A DNA stretch of 64,000 nucleotides from the NCBI RefSeq assembly GCF_026625705.1, contig NZ_CP113059.1, forward strand, positions 3,968,001 to 4,032,000, in the 5' to 3' direction. The position numbers and the translations under genes are program-made. This document shows, in pieces, positions 46,703 through 56,275 of the stretch. Below the pieces are notes generated by a model, which saw nothing but the letters and a program-made list of their open reading frames with translations, did not search any database and was not told the DNA's origin. This stretch comes from Pedobacter sp. SL55 (GTDB lineage: Bacteria; Bacteroidota; Bacteroidia; Sphingobacteriales; Sphingobacteriaceae). Each line of letters opens with the position of its first letter. Position 1 is the first letter of the stretch.

Positions 46703-47905
46703 ATGCTAAATAACAAAAACATTATACTGGGGGTTTGCGGTAGTATTGCAGCCTATAAATCTGCTTTAGTGGTTAGGTTACTGGTAAAAGCTGGTGCAAA
46801 TGTTAAAGTTATTCTTACTGCTGATGCAAGTAACTTTATCACACCACTTACCCTAGCTACACTTTCTAAAAATCCTGTTTACACCCAATATTTCGAAGCC
46901 GAAACTGGCGTTTGGAGCAACCACGTAGAGCTTGGTTTGTGGGCCGATTATATGATTATAGCCCCAGTTAGCGCTAACACATTAGGCAAAATGGCTAACG
47001 GACTTTGCGATAATTTATTGAGTGCCGTTTACCTATCTGCTAAATGTCCAGTATTTTTTGCTCCCGCTATGGATTTGGATATGTGGAAACACGAAAGCAC
47101 CCAAAACAATATCGCTAAACTGCAAAATTTTGGCAACGTAATGATTGCTCCCGGTAGTGGCGAACTCGCAAGTGGCCTACACGGCGAAGGCAGAATGGCC
47201 GAACCAGAAGAAATTGTAGCTTTCCTAGAAACACAAATCCGTAGTGGACTTCCCTTTTTAGGTAAAAAAGTAATGGTTACTGCTGGCCCAACGTATGAAG
47301 CGATTGACCCAGTTCGTTTTATTGGCAACCACTCTTCGGGTAAAATGGGTTTTGCCATTGCCGAAGAAATGTACAAGCTAGGTGCCGAAGTTACATTGAT
47401 TGCTGGTCCAACGGCTTTGAAAAGCGACACCAATATCAATCGTATTGATGTGGTTAGTGCCCAACAAATGCTGGATGCCTGTCTCACTCACTTTAACAAT
47501 AATGACATTACAGTAATGAGTGCAGCGGTTGCCGATTATACGCCGGTAGTAGTAGCAGACCAAAAAATCAAGAAAAAAGAAGACCACTTTAACATTGAGC
47601 TAAAAAAAACTACTGATATTTTAGCTACGTTAGGTGCGCAAAAAACCGATGAACAAATCTTAGTAGGTTTCGCACTAGAAACTGCCGATGAAGAAAATTA
47701 CGCTAAAGAAAAATTAAAAAAGAAGAATCTAGATCTCATCGTTCTTAATTCTTTAAATGATAAAGGTGCGGGTTTTAAAACCGAAACCAACAAAATCACT
47801 ATATTTAACAAAGATCTGGCTAAAACAGCTTTTGAAATGAAATCGAAAACCGAAGTAGCTAAAGACATTTGTACTGAAATACTAAAACTAATGAAAGTTA
47901 GTTAA
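46703..47905 (+). CDS. coaBC: Bifunctional phosphopantothenoylcysteine decarboxylase/phosphopantothenate-cysteine ligase
   Basis: A 400-residue two-domain coenzyme A enzyme. The N-terminal CoaC flavoprotein domain (about 1-180) has GVCGSIAAYKSALVVRLLVKAG, the catalytic His in WSNHVELGLWADYMIIAPVSANTLGKMANGLCDNLL (divided, about 70-110) and PAMDLDMW. The C-terminal CoaB ligase (about 185-400) has MVTAGPTYEAIDPVRFIGNHSSGKMG, AAVADYTP, and KIKKKEDHFNIELKKTTDIL. It converts 4'-phosphopantothenate and cysteine to 4'-phosphopantetheine using CTP. 14 bases separate it from the PorD gene. Confidence 0.96.
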   Translation: MLNNKNIILGVCGSIAAYKSALVVRLLVKAGANVKVILTADASNFITPLTLATLSKNPVYTQYFEAETGVWSNHVELGLWADYMIIAPVSANTLGKMANGLCDNLLSAVYLSAKCPVFFAPAMDLDMWKHESTQNNIAKLQNFGNVMIAPGSGELASGLHGEGRMAEPEEIVAFLETQIRSGLPFLGKKVMVTAGPTYEAIDPVRFIGNHSSGKMGFAIAEEMYKLGAEVTLIAGPTALKSDTNINRIDVVSAQQMLDACLTHFNNNDITVMSAAVADYTPVVVADQKIKKKEDHFNIELKKTTDILATLGAQKTDEQILVGFALETADEENYAKEKLKKKNLDLIVLNSLNDKGAGFKTETNKITIFNKDLAKTAFEMKSKTEVAKDICTEILKLMKVS

Positions 47906-47919
47906 TACCTATAAACCTG

Positions 47920-48816
47920 ATGAAAAGAACTTTTGGATTACTGCTTTTATGCCTTGTTAGTTTAATTACAAATGCTCAAGAACTGAATACTCGTGTTCAA
48001 ATTTTAGCACCTACAATTAATAATGCCAACAAAAGAAGCCTAGAGGTTCTACAAAATACCATCAGAGATTTTCTGAATAACAATAAATGGACTAACGAAA
48101 CCTATTTGCCACAAGAACGGATAGATTGTAACTTGGTTATTAATATTACTGCTTGGGATGGAAATGCAAGTTACACCGCAGAAGCGCAGATACAATCTAG
48201 CAGACCAGTGTATGGCAGCTCCTACTCTACCACCCTGTTAAACATGAGCGATAAAGATTTCAGCTTTTCTTTTAACGAAGGACAGGCGCTAGATTTCTCA
48301 GATCAAAATTTTATTGGCAACCTCAATTCACTATTAGGATTTTATGCTTACACCATTATCGGGTTAGATAAGGATAGTTTCGGTAAATTAGGTGGCACAC
48401 CCTATTACCAAAAAGCCTTAAACCTTATTAATCTTGCACAAACTGGAGGCGGCAGAGGTTGGCGACCGGTAGATGGATTAAGAAACCGGTATTGGTTAAA
48501 CGAAAATCTATTAAACAACTCCTTTAAAGCATTGCGTACTTTCATTTACGAGTACCACTTAAACGGCCTAGACAAATTGCAGGAGAACGCCAATAGCGGA
48601 ACAAAAAACATCTTATCTTCCCTATCAGACCTTAAACAATTCGATAAGCAGAAACTGGGTTCTATTTTTCCAAATGTTTATTTTGCAGCAAAAGCTGATG
48701 AAATTACCAATGTGCTCTCTCTAGCCGAGCCACAAGACAAAGCCAAAGCCTACAACCTATTGGTAGACATTGATGCTGCAAACACGGCCAAGTACGATGG
48801 CTTAAAGAAAAGATAA
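47920..48816 (+). CDS. PorD-type protein (DUF4835), type IX secretion associated
   Basis: A 298-residue exported protein (signal peptide ending TNAQ). It matches the DUF4835 family, whose members include Porphyromonas PorD: LNTRVQILAPTINNANKRSLEVLQNTIRDFLNNNKWT at the start, IDCNLVINITAWDG, SRPVYGSSYSTTLLN and FLIGLDKDSF-like segments (IIGLDKDSFGKLGGTPYYQKA). The family is linked to the type IX secretion system, consistent with a T9SS sorting domain on the protein at 1777. It normally precedes recN; here three other genes come between. Confidence 0.85.
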   Translation: MKRTFGLLLLCLVSLITNAQELNTRVQILAPTINNANKRSLEVLQNTIRDFLNNNKWTNETYLPQERIDCNLVINITAWDGNASYTAEAQIQSSRPVYGSSYSTTLLNMSDKDFSFSFNEGQALDFSDQNFIGNLNSLLGFYAYTIIGLDKDSFGKLGGTPYYQKALNLINLAQTGGGRGWRPVDGLRNRYWLNENLLNNSFKALRTFIYEYHLNGLDKLQENANSGTKNILSSLSDLKQFDKQKLGSIFPNVYFAAKADEITNVLSLAEPQDKAKAYNLLVDIDAANTAKYDGLKKR

Positions 48817-48870
48817 TCACCTCACTTCTTTATACTTAACACCAAATTCGTTAAAAATTTGTTAAAATAT

Positions 48871-48918
48871 TTTGTTTATACGAATATGTTCGTACATTTG
48901 AATACGAAAAAATTCGTA
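48871..48918 (+). promoter_or_regulatory. BlaI-type promoter with two palindromic operators
   Basis: TTTG (48871-48874), 18 bases, TACATTTG (48893-48900) forms a promoter. Two dyads TACGAA-N4-TTCGTA (48879-48894 and 48903-48918) lie, respectively, inside the promoter spacer and just after the -7 element. Their centres are 24 bases apart. Such paired dyads are the usual form of BlaI/MecI/CopY operators, and a BlaI gene starts at 48929. Confidence 0.82.
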
Positions 48919-48928
48919 CATTTAACAA

Positions 48929-49306
48929 ATGAGCAACAACAACATCAAACCTACTGAGGGAGAAATGGAGATATTACAAGTGCTTTGGGCCAAAGGCAAT
49001 TGTACCGTTAGAGAAGTTCACGAAGCTTTAGACAAGAAAGATTCGGGCTATACCACTACACTTAAACTCATGCAAATTATGCATGAAAAAGGCTTGGTAG
49101 ATAGAGATACGAGTTCGAAAACTCACATCTACAGCGCACTGATTAACCAAGAAACCACTCAACAACATTTGGTTAAAAAAATGATCGACAATGTATTTAA
49201 CGGATCGGCAGCAAGGTTAGTAATGCAAGCATTAGGCAACAAAAGTGCCAGCAAGGAGGAGATAGATTTAATTAAAGATTATCTAGACAAACTTGAAAAC
49301 AAATAA
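48929..49306 (+). CDS. BlaI/MecI/CopY-family repressor
   Basis: A 125-residue winged-helix repressor: KPTEGEMEILQVLWAKGNCTVREVHEALDK (about 6-36), the recognition segment GYTTTLKLMQIMHEKGLVDRD and a C-terminal dimer helix (LVMQALGNKSASKEEIDLIKDYLDKL). It should bind the two dyads just upstream and be cleaved or released on a signal from the peptidase encoded 3 bases downstream. Confidence 0.92.
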   Translation: MSNNNIKPTEGEMEILQVLWAKGNCTVREVHEALDKKDSGYTTTLKLMQIMHEKGLVDRDTSSKTHIYSALINQETTQQHLVKKMIDNVFNGSAARLVMQALGNKSASKEEIDLIKDYLDKLENK

Positions 49307-49308
49307 TT

Positions 49309-51186
49309 ATGGAAGCCATCATCAACAATCTTATTAAAGCCATTGGGTGGAGCATTTTACATTCTTTATGGCAAGGAGCTATCATTTTTGCCCTATTGTT
49401 TATTGCCTTAGCTGTAAAACCTAAAATGAGTGCCAAACTAAAGCACAACCTATCTATGAGTGCTTTGGTATTGATATTTGTTAGTTTCTGCCTAACTTTT
49501 GCATCGTTGTTTAATTTGCCTAGCAAAGCTGCAGCTAGTACGGCAAGCGTAGCATTAAACGACGCTGCTTTACAGCAATTATATAGTTTTACCCAAAGTT
49601 GGAGCTTTAAAACAGAAAGCTATTTTCCTTTTATTGTTGCCTTTTATGTGTTAGGTATCGGCTTTCAGTTGGTGGTACTAATTTCTGGTTATATTAAGCT
49701 TAAAAAGTTAAAGCAACTACATATTTCTGCGTTACCTAATGAGTGGTTAGGTGTTGCAGAAAAAACTTTGCAAAAACTTGGTATCACTAAAAAAGTACAG
49801 TTTTTTCTATCAGAAAAGGTTAACGTTCCCTTAGCTGTAGGTTTTTTAAAACCTGTGGTACTTTTTCCTGTAGCTCTAGTTGCGCAGCTAGATATGAAAC
49901 AGGTAGAGGCCATATTAATTCACGAACTATCTCACATTCGCAGAAATGATTACATCTTAAACTTGATCAAAACGGGTATAGAAACATTATTGTTCTTTAA
50001 TCCTTTTGTTTGGTTAACTACCAGGTTTATTCATATCGAAAGAGAACATGCTTGTGATGATTTAGTGGTAAAATTTACTAATTCGCCCATTACTTATGCT
50101 CATGCTTTGTTGAAGTTAGAACTCATTAAAGACAAAACACAACCAGCCTTTAGTTTGGCCGCTACGGGCAAAAACCAACATTTGTATCAACGTATTAAAA
50201 GAATTACAGACATGAAAACAAATTATATGAACGCTAATCAAAAAATATTAGCGCTTTGCTTAACCTTAGCCACCGTAGTTTCTTTAGCATGGATTAATCC
50301 CACAAAAACAGAAGCTACCAAAGCCAAACAAAAGAAATCAACTACGATAGCATCTATTATTGAGAGTGCTACGCAGCGAAAAGAAAAGTTTAACCTACCT
50401 GCAGATAGCGATACCGTTAAACGAAAAACTAAAAGAGAAATTATCATTAGAAATAAAGATGGTAAGAAAACTGTTTACAATTCGATTGATGAAATGCCAG
50501 ATAGCTTAAAAGTTAAATTAGCTGATTTAGAGAACATGATTAATTCTCCAGAATGGCAAGATAAATTAGCTAAAATCGAATTTAACGGCGAAAAAATGGC
50601 AAAGATATTTAACTCTCCAGAATGGAAAGACAAGATGGCTAAAATAGAATTTCATTCAAAAGATTTAGATAAAAAGTTTAACTCTCCAGAGTGGAAAGAA
50701 CAAATGGCTAAAATAGAACTCCATTCGAAAGAATTGGAGAAAAAATTTAATTCTCCAGAATGGAAAGAAAAAATAGCAAAGATAGAATTGAATGGCGAAA
50801 AAATGGCAAAGATGTTTGAGTCGAAAGAGTGGAAAGATAACATAGCCAAAATTGAGCTTAGTGGAAAAGAGTTAGCAAAAAAATTCAACTCGCCAGAATG
50901 GAAGAAAAAAATGAAAGAGTTCGAAGAGTTGCAAAAATCGCCAGAATACAAAGAACTGCGTGAGAAATATGAAAAAGATATAGAAGAATTAAAAAAGAAA
51001 AAAGGAATTTCTAGCGATAAGGCTTTCTTAATTTTTGATGGTTCCAATCCAATGCAAATAGCCAACTTACCGCTTACTGCTGTTGATGCCATTGCCAAAG
51101 TATTTGTAAATGCACCAAAAGTTAAAGTAGAGCGTTATACAGAGCCTGTAGATAAAAACACAAAAGAAAATTTTGCATTAAACTAA
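49309..51186 (+). CDS. BlaR1-type M56 membrane metallopeptidase with periplasmic 23-residue repeats
   Basis: A 625-residue M56 peptidase. It has four transmembrane helices in the N-terminal 350 residues (about 12-30, 38-60, 100-125, 305-325) and the zinc site HELSHIRRNDY (about 204) with the third ligand in EREHACDDLVVKF. In place of the penicillin-binding sensor domain of true BlaR1, the C-terminal part has a linker and six copies of a 23-residue unit (FNSPEWKxKMAKIE..., residues about 411-535), strongly helical and charged. A final segment follows (LIFDGSNPMQIANLPLTAVDAI). The signal it senses is therefore probably not a beta-lactam. It pairs with the BlaI repressor. Confidence 0.87.
   Translation: MEAIINNLIKAIGWSILHSLWQGAIIFALLFIALAVKPKMSAKLKHNLSMSALVLIFVSFCLTFASLFNLPSKAAASTASVALNDAALQQLYSFTQSWSFKTESYFPFIVAFYVLGIGFQLVVLISGYIKLKKLKQLHISALPNEWLGVAEKTLQKLGITKKVQFFLSEKVNVPLAVGFLKPVVLFPVALVAQLDMKQVEAILIHELSHIRRNDYILNLIKTGIETLLFFNPFVWLTTRFIHIEREHACDDLVVKFTNSPITYAHALLKLELIKDKTQPAFSLAATGKNQHLYQRIKRITDMKTNYMNANQKILALCLTLATVVSLAWINPTKTEATKAKQKKSTTIASIIESATQRKEKFNLPADSDTVKRKTKREIIIRNKDGKKTVYNSIDEMPDSLKVKLADLENMINSPEWQDKLAKIEFNGEKMAKIFNSPEWKDKMAKIEFHSKDLDKKFNSPEWKEQMAKIELHSKELEKKFNSPEWKEKIAKIELNGEKMAKMFESKEWKDNIAKIELSGKELAKKFNSPEWKKKMKEFEELQKSPEYKELREKYEKDIEELKKKKGISSDKAFLIFDGSNPMQIANLPLTAVDAIAKVFVNAPKVKVERYTEPVDKNTKENFALN
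50539..50910 (+). repeat. 69-base tandem repeat inside the M56 peptidase gene
   Basis: Units begin at 50539, 50608, 50677, 50746, 50815 and 50884 (last one partial). Each encodes a 23-residue unit starting F/I-N-S-P-E-W. The units are similar but not identical in bases, which suggests an expansion that has since diverged. Confidence 0.9.
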
Positions 51187-51208
51187 TAAACCACACAGAT
51201 AAAGCGTA

Positions 51209-51237
51209 AGGGCGGGAATTTATTCCTGCCCTTTTTT
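51209..51237 (+). terminator. Intrinsic terminator after the BlaI/M56 pair
   Basis: Stem AGGGCGGGAA (51209-51218) with TTCCTGCCCT (51223-51232), one G-U pair, loop TTTA, then a T run. Confidence 0.9.
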
Positions 51238-51247
51238 GTTTGCCTAT

Positions 51248-51324
51248 GGTTGGTGTTTAAAAGACATTTACCTCTGGCTAATATTATTTTGCATATAAGC
51301 TAAGGTGGATTGGTAATAACACCA
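51248..51324. repeat. Inverted-repeat element, copy A
   Basis: It begins GGTTGGTGTT (51248-51257) and ends AATAACACCA (51315-51324), with an inner ATAAGCTAAGGTGG. A related element (copy B at 51820) shares both ends and the inner segment in the same order. A half-copy, GATAACACCAAAC, lies near 51457. Confidence 0.6.
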
Positions 51325-51819
51325 CAAGTGTTCGAAACAATTTATATCTATTGATTTAGGGTATTAATTAATAACGACCATCTCTTGATGAATAAACAAA
51401 ACCTAAAGCTCTGTGTCTTTGTGATTAATTAACTACGTTATCTTCAGAACATTTGTGGAGATAACACCAAACAAAGGCCTAAGGCGTTTAGCTTTCACTC
51501 CCGTTAGGCTTTAGCCTACGGACTAAAAAACATGATATTGGCTTTAGCCACAACTACTGCGGCAGATGCGGCTAAAGCCTCTTTAAATACACCTACGATT
51601 CGTATGCTAAAGCAGACGGCAATAAAATATTAGCAACAATAGCTGTTTGGCATGAACAGCTGTTTTACATTTGCAATATCAAACTAACTATGGAGTGATT
51701 TTTATTTCCATTTTTACAACATAGAAAAATAGTTCGGATAAAATTTCCGTAGTAAGATATCTTTCGGAGTTGTAAAATGGGTAGAACAATAGATAAGGCG
51801 TAACAATCTTTTTGCCGCT
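51325..51819. other. Intergenic region with GGCTTTAGCC palindromes
   Basis: About 500 bases without a supported gene. Three copies of GGCTTTAGCC or its complement occur at 51507-51516, 51540-51549 and 51570-51579; the first and third face each other and can form a stem-loop. A further AACAGCTGTT-type palindrome lies near 51641-51663. The region looks like a nest of intergenic repeats between convergent genes. Confidence 0.5.
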
Positions 51820-51881
51820 GGTTGGTGTTATCACTGACCAGTTTATCTATAAGTTAAGGTGGCTTCGTGATAACATCAACC
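51820..51881. repeat. Inverted-repeat element, copy B
   Basis: Ends GGTTGGTGTTATCAC (51820-51834) and GTGATAACATCAACC (51867-51881) pair at 14 of 15 positions, with inner ATAAGTTAAGGTGG shared with copy A. The 62-base element resembles a REP or miniature inverted-repeat unit. Confidence 0.7.
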
Positions 51882-51904
51882 ACACGCTAATAGCTCTAAA
51901 CTAA

Positions 51905-51938
51905 AAAGCCGAACTACTAATATTAGCAGTTCGGCTTT
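51905..51938 (-). terminator. Intrinsic terminator of the TonB-type receptor gene
   Basis: Perfect 11-base-pair stem (AAAGCCGAACT at 51905-51915 with AGTTCGGCTTT at 51928-51938). On the minus strand a T run follows. It is 18 bases after the receptor stop. Confidence 0.9.
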
Positions 51939-51955
51939 GAGTATATACAAAACAA

Positions 51956-54378
51956 TTAATTACTCGATTTTTTGGTATCGTCGTTGTTGATACTACGCTC
52001 GCTCTTTTTGATAGAACCTTCTAGCTTACCGAATTTCCAGTTTAAGCTGCAGAAAATACGTCTGAAATAGTTCTCTCTAATACGCTCTTGCGTAAAGTTT
52101 GGCCCTTCGGTATAGCTTCTAAACGCCCTAAACTTTTGGAACGGATTAGCTACCGAAGCAGAGAAAGTCAATTTATCTTTAATGATATCTTTACTGCCAC
52201 CAAAACCTAGATAGTAATAATTATTCGATTGACCTTGCAACATCACATCTGGCGCACCATAATTTCCCGAGATGGTAGCTTTCCAAGTTTTTTCGAATTT
52301 GTAGCTACTGTTAAAACTTGCATAACCAGTTACGCCACTGTTTTTAGTTAGCACACCATTAATCATTCCTTCTAACCAGATATAATTTAAATTGCCGCTT
52401 AAGCTCAAATTCCATTTTGGAGTAATGGGATAATTGAAGTTAACATTAGTACCCAACAATTTATCCTTACCAATATTTAGTGAGGTAATTCTGGTTAAAT
52501 TTTCTGCTTCGATAAACTGAAAAACACGTTGCTGCGTATTATTTGCAAAGTTGTAAGTTAAGCTTACGTTCAGCGAACCTTTCTTAAAATTGCTATAAGT
52601 TAACTCAAAGTTGTTGCTTAAAACCGCTTCTAAATCTGGGTTACCCACATATTCAAAACCAGGTCTAGAGCTATCTACGAAAGGGTTTAAATCCCAGATA
52701 CCTGGACGTTGGATACGCTGCGTAAAACCCAAACTTACACTTTGGCTATTCTTTAAAGTTCTGTTAAAAGAAACAGACGGAATTAAATTGAAATAATCGG
52801 TCTTCACTTTCGAATTTGTACTTTCAAATACGCCAGTAACATAGGTTCCTTCTAACCGAGCGCCAGCTTTAAAAGTCCAATCTTTCATTTTAAGCGTATA
52901 AGTATTGTAAACACCATAAATATTTTGGTTATTACTGTACACATTACTTTGCTGCGGATCTAACACATAAGCATTAGCGGCATCGTCAAATAAAAATGAT
53001 TGAAAATTGCTCTCTCCGCTCCTAAAAATTGCTTTCACACCCGCCTCAACCGTAATTTTATTGAAAGGATTGATATAATCCAACTGTGCGGTTTGCTCTT
53101 GAGATTTGCTAATGTTATTTTGTCTATAGTTTGGATCGGTAAAATTACTCGAGCGATTAAAGAAATTGACGTTATTCAGCTGAGGTTCTTCGTTATCGAA
53201 AAACTTGTAAGAAAAAGTCACTAAATGTTCCTTCTTATCCTTGAAGCCTTTTTGATAATTTACCGTGTAATCTGTTCCACGCCATTCGTAACGTGTACTA
53301 CTGTTCATGTTATAAGCAATTACATCCGCACCATTTGTGATATCATAACGCTGACCCAAATCTTGCTGATTATAGCCGCCATAAGGATTGATTTCTGCGG
53401 TTATTAAGTTTAGCGAATCAATCTCGTAACTTAACTCGCCACCACCCCAAGCCCAAAAATTATCTGTTTTTTGATGACCTATATTATAAAGGCTTGATAG
53501 CGGATACCCAGGTTTACTATTTCTAATATCGGTAACTCTTACTCCATCTACCCTCCACACACCAGTACCACCGTATAAATTTGCACCAAAATCGCCTTGC
53601 TTAATGGTTAAATTAGCATTTAAACCCGGACTGAAAGGTTGTTGCATACGAGCATTTACATTACCATTGTAACCATTTGCTACCTTTTTAGAGGTAATGA
53701 TATTGATGATACCCGATAAACCTTCGCTCTCATATTTTGATGGCGGTGTGGTAATTACCTCAATTTTTTGTACACCATTTGCGGGCATACTTCTTAAATA
53801 CTCTTTGGGATCTCTGGTTAAAACGCCAGATGGTTTGCCGTTGATGAGGATACGATAATTACCTGTACCTTTCAACTTTACGTTATCATCTGCATCTACA
53901 GACAATAAAGGCACTTTACGCATCATATCAAGCACCGATAGCATACTTTACTCTCAGGATCAGCCTGCGTATCATAAACTATTCTATCTGGTTCTTGCTT
54001 AATAATGGGCTTACTGGCTACAATAGCTACTTCATTTAAGTCGTTGCCTTGAGGTTTCATTGCAATTTTACCTAAATCATTATCCTTGGTTATTTTAACA
54101 GGAATTTGTTTAGATTGATATCCAATAGAACCTATAATTAAATTGTATTGACCTTCTTTAATCGCCGAAAGTGTAAACTTACCCTGTTCATCAGAAACTA
54201 CAGTTTTTATTACTGTTGAATCCTTCTTTAAGGCTATGGTAAAATATTCTCCGGGCTTTTGTGTTAGACTATCGATAATTACACCTTTAATTTGGAAGGA
54301 TTTATCTTGTGCCCTAGAACTTAAAGACGTAAAAACACACAAAACGAAAATTGAAAGAGTTAAAAAGTATCTGCTCAT
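51956..54378 (-). pseudogene. TonB-dependent-receptor-like outer-membrane beta-barrel protein, frameshifted
   Basis: A barrel protein of about 807 residues in two frames. The first (54378 to about 53945) has a signal peptide (ending SSRAQ), a carboxypeptidase-regulatory beta-sandwich (FQIKGVIIDSLTQKPGEYFTIALKKD ... GKFTLSAIKEGQYNLIIGSIGYQ) and the start of the plug (DRIVYDTQADPESKV). The second (to 51956) continues LSVLDMMRKVPLLSVDADDNVKLKG ... NYRILINGKPS and the OMP_b-brl_3 barrel. One base is lost near 53944. This family lacks a SusD partner; ligands are unknown. It is inserted, opposite in direction, between porD and recN. Base-calling error or real loss is undecided. Confidence 0.86.
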
Positions 54379-54554
54379 TATAAATTTGTTTGGTATGCAA
54401 ATTAATTTTGCATTTCACTCTAACAGACGCAGAAGATGTAGTAACGTTGCACCGAGTTAAAAATAAATTCGGAAGTACCTAGCAACCAGCAGTATATTTT
54501 ATCTTTTGCCTTTAGTTTTTTAAAGCTATCGGTTTTCTTAATTTAGCGGTAGAT

Positions 54555-56207
54555 ATGCTACAAAAACTTTCTATACGCAACTACGCTTTAATTGATACTT
54601 TAGAGATCGATTTCAACAAAGGACTGAACATCATTACCGGAGAAACCGGTGCTGGTAAATCAATCATTTTGGGTGCACTATCGCTAATTTTAGGCCAGCG
54701 AGCAGAAAGCAAATACTTTTTTAACCAAGAAAAAAAGTGCGTAATAGAGGGCAGTTTTCTACTGGCGGATGAACTGTTGAAACCATTATTTGATGGCAGT
54801 GATTTAGATTTTCAAGCGGAAACATTACTACGTAGAGAAATTGCGATTGACGGGAAATCGAGGGCATTTATAAACGACACGCCTGTAAATTTGGGCACTT
54901 TAAAATTGATTGGCGAAAACCTGATCGCTATCCACTCGCAACACGCCACCCAAGAAATTAGCAATACCGATTTTCAATTACTTATTTTAGACGCCCTGGC
55001 AAATCATCAGCTTTTGCTAAAAAATTACAAGCAAGAGTTTAAGCAACTAAAACAAGTTGAGCAGCAGCTTAAAGATTTGCAGCAAAAAACTGACGAAGCG
55101 AAGAATAAGCAAGATTACGAGCAATTTTTGTTTAATGAACTAGAACAAGCGGCATTAAAAGATGGCGAGCAGGAAGAACTAGAGCAAGAATTGGAAAAAT
55201 TAACCCATGCCGAAAGCATCAAACGATCTTTATTGGCGGGTGTAAGTTTAATTAGCGAAAGTGAAACCGCAGCCATTAATTTGTTAAAAGAAGCCAGTTC
55301 GCAATTAAATACGGTTGAAAAATTTGATCCTGCCATTGCAGAGTTGAACGAAAGGTTAAAATCGGCTTTAATTGAATTGAAAGATATTGCAGCCGAAATT
55401 ACTGCGATTGAAGAAAATACGGAACATAATGCACAGCGTTTAGAAACTATTCAAGAACGTTTGGATTTGTTTTACAACTTGCAACAGAAACACCGTGTAA
55501 GCAGTAATGCAGAATTATTGGCTATACAAGAGCAGCTTTCGGAAAACTTAAATGCCATTTTAAATAGCGATGAGCAATTAGAAAAACTGCAAAAAGAGAT
55601 TGATATACTAAAGGCAAACTTGTTTAAACAAGCTTCAGAATTAGACGCTAACAGAAGAAAAGCTATGGCTACCGTAGAAAAAGAAGTAGGTACTGCGCTA
55701 AAACAAATGAGTATGCCAAATGCTGCCATTAGTTTTAACTTGGCTAAACAAACCCAATTAAATAGCAACGGGTTTAACGAAGTACAATTACTGTTTACTG
55801 CAAATGCTGGCCAGCAGGCGGCGCCAGTTGGCAAAGTAGCTTCTGGTGGCGAGCTAAGCAGGTTAATGTTAGCAGTAAAAGCATTGCTGGCAAAACATAC
55901 CTCCTTACCTACCTTAATTTTCGATGAAATTGATACGGGCATTTCTGGCGAAACGGCATTACGTGTAGGCGAAGTGATTGATGATTTGGCTAAGAATATG
56001 CAAATTATGGCTATTACGCACTTGCCTCAAATTGCGGCTAAAGGCAACTCGCACTATTTTGTTTACAAGCACGAAAAAGATGATAAAACCACCACTGGAA
56101 TTAAAAAATTAGCGAAAGATGAACGTGTTAGCGCCATTGCAGAAATGTTAAGCGGAAAAAATCCTGGGGCATCGGCATTGCAAAATGCGAAGGAGTTGTT
56201 GGGCTAA
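54555..56207 (+). CDS. recN: DNA repair protein RecN
   Basis: A 550-residue SMC-like ATPase for double-strand-break repair. Walker A is in IITGETGAGKSIILGALSL (about 29-47), a long coiled coil fills about 155-380, the signature is ASGGELSRLMLAVKALL and Walker B is LIFDEIDTGISGETALRVG. In related genomes recN follows porD directly; here 5.7 kb with three genes comes between. Confidence 0.95.
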   Translation: MLQKLSIRNYALIDTLEIDFNKGLNIITGETGAGKSIILGALSLILGQRAESKYFFNQEKKCVIEGSFLLADELLKPLFDGSDLDFQAETLLRREIAIDGKSRAFINDTPVNLGTLKLIGENLIAIHSQHATQEISNTDFQLLILDALANHQLLLKNYKQEFKQLKQVEQQLKDLQQKTDEAKNKQDYEQFLFNELEQAALKDGEQEELEQELEKLTHAESIKRSLLAGVSLISESETAAINLLKEASSQLNTVEKFDPAIAELNERLKSALIELKDIAAEITAIEENTEHNAQRLETIQERLDLFYNLQQKHRVSSNAELLAIQEQLSENLNAILNSDEQLEKLQKEIDILKANLFKQASELDANRRKAMATVEKEVGTALKQMSMPNAAISFNLAKQTQLNSNGFNEVQLLFTANAGQQAAPVGKVASGGELSRLMLAVKALLAKHTSLPTLIFDEIDTGISGETALRVGEVIDDLAKNMQIMAITHLPQIAAKGNSHYFVYKHEKDDKTTTGIKKLAKDERVSAIAEMLSGKNPGASALQNAKELLG

Positions 56208-56275
56208 CCAATAACAATCTACGAAATTTTCGTAAAAAATTCTTCTACAAACTAATATATTAGTTAACTTAGGGC

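Noticed and set aside
50539..50910. CRISPR-like array
   Set aside because: The 69-base units are contiguous, coding and in frame, without spacers.
50652..51098. 148-residue minus-strand frame
   Set aside because: It is the antisense shadow of the 23-residue repeat region of the M56 peptidase.
55472..55942. 156-residue minus-strand frame
   Set aside because: It is antisense to recN, with no independent signals.
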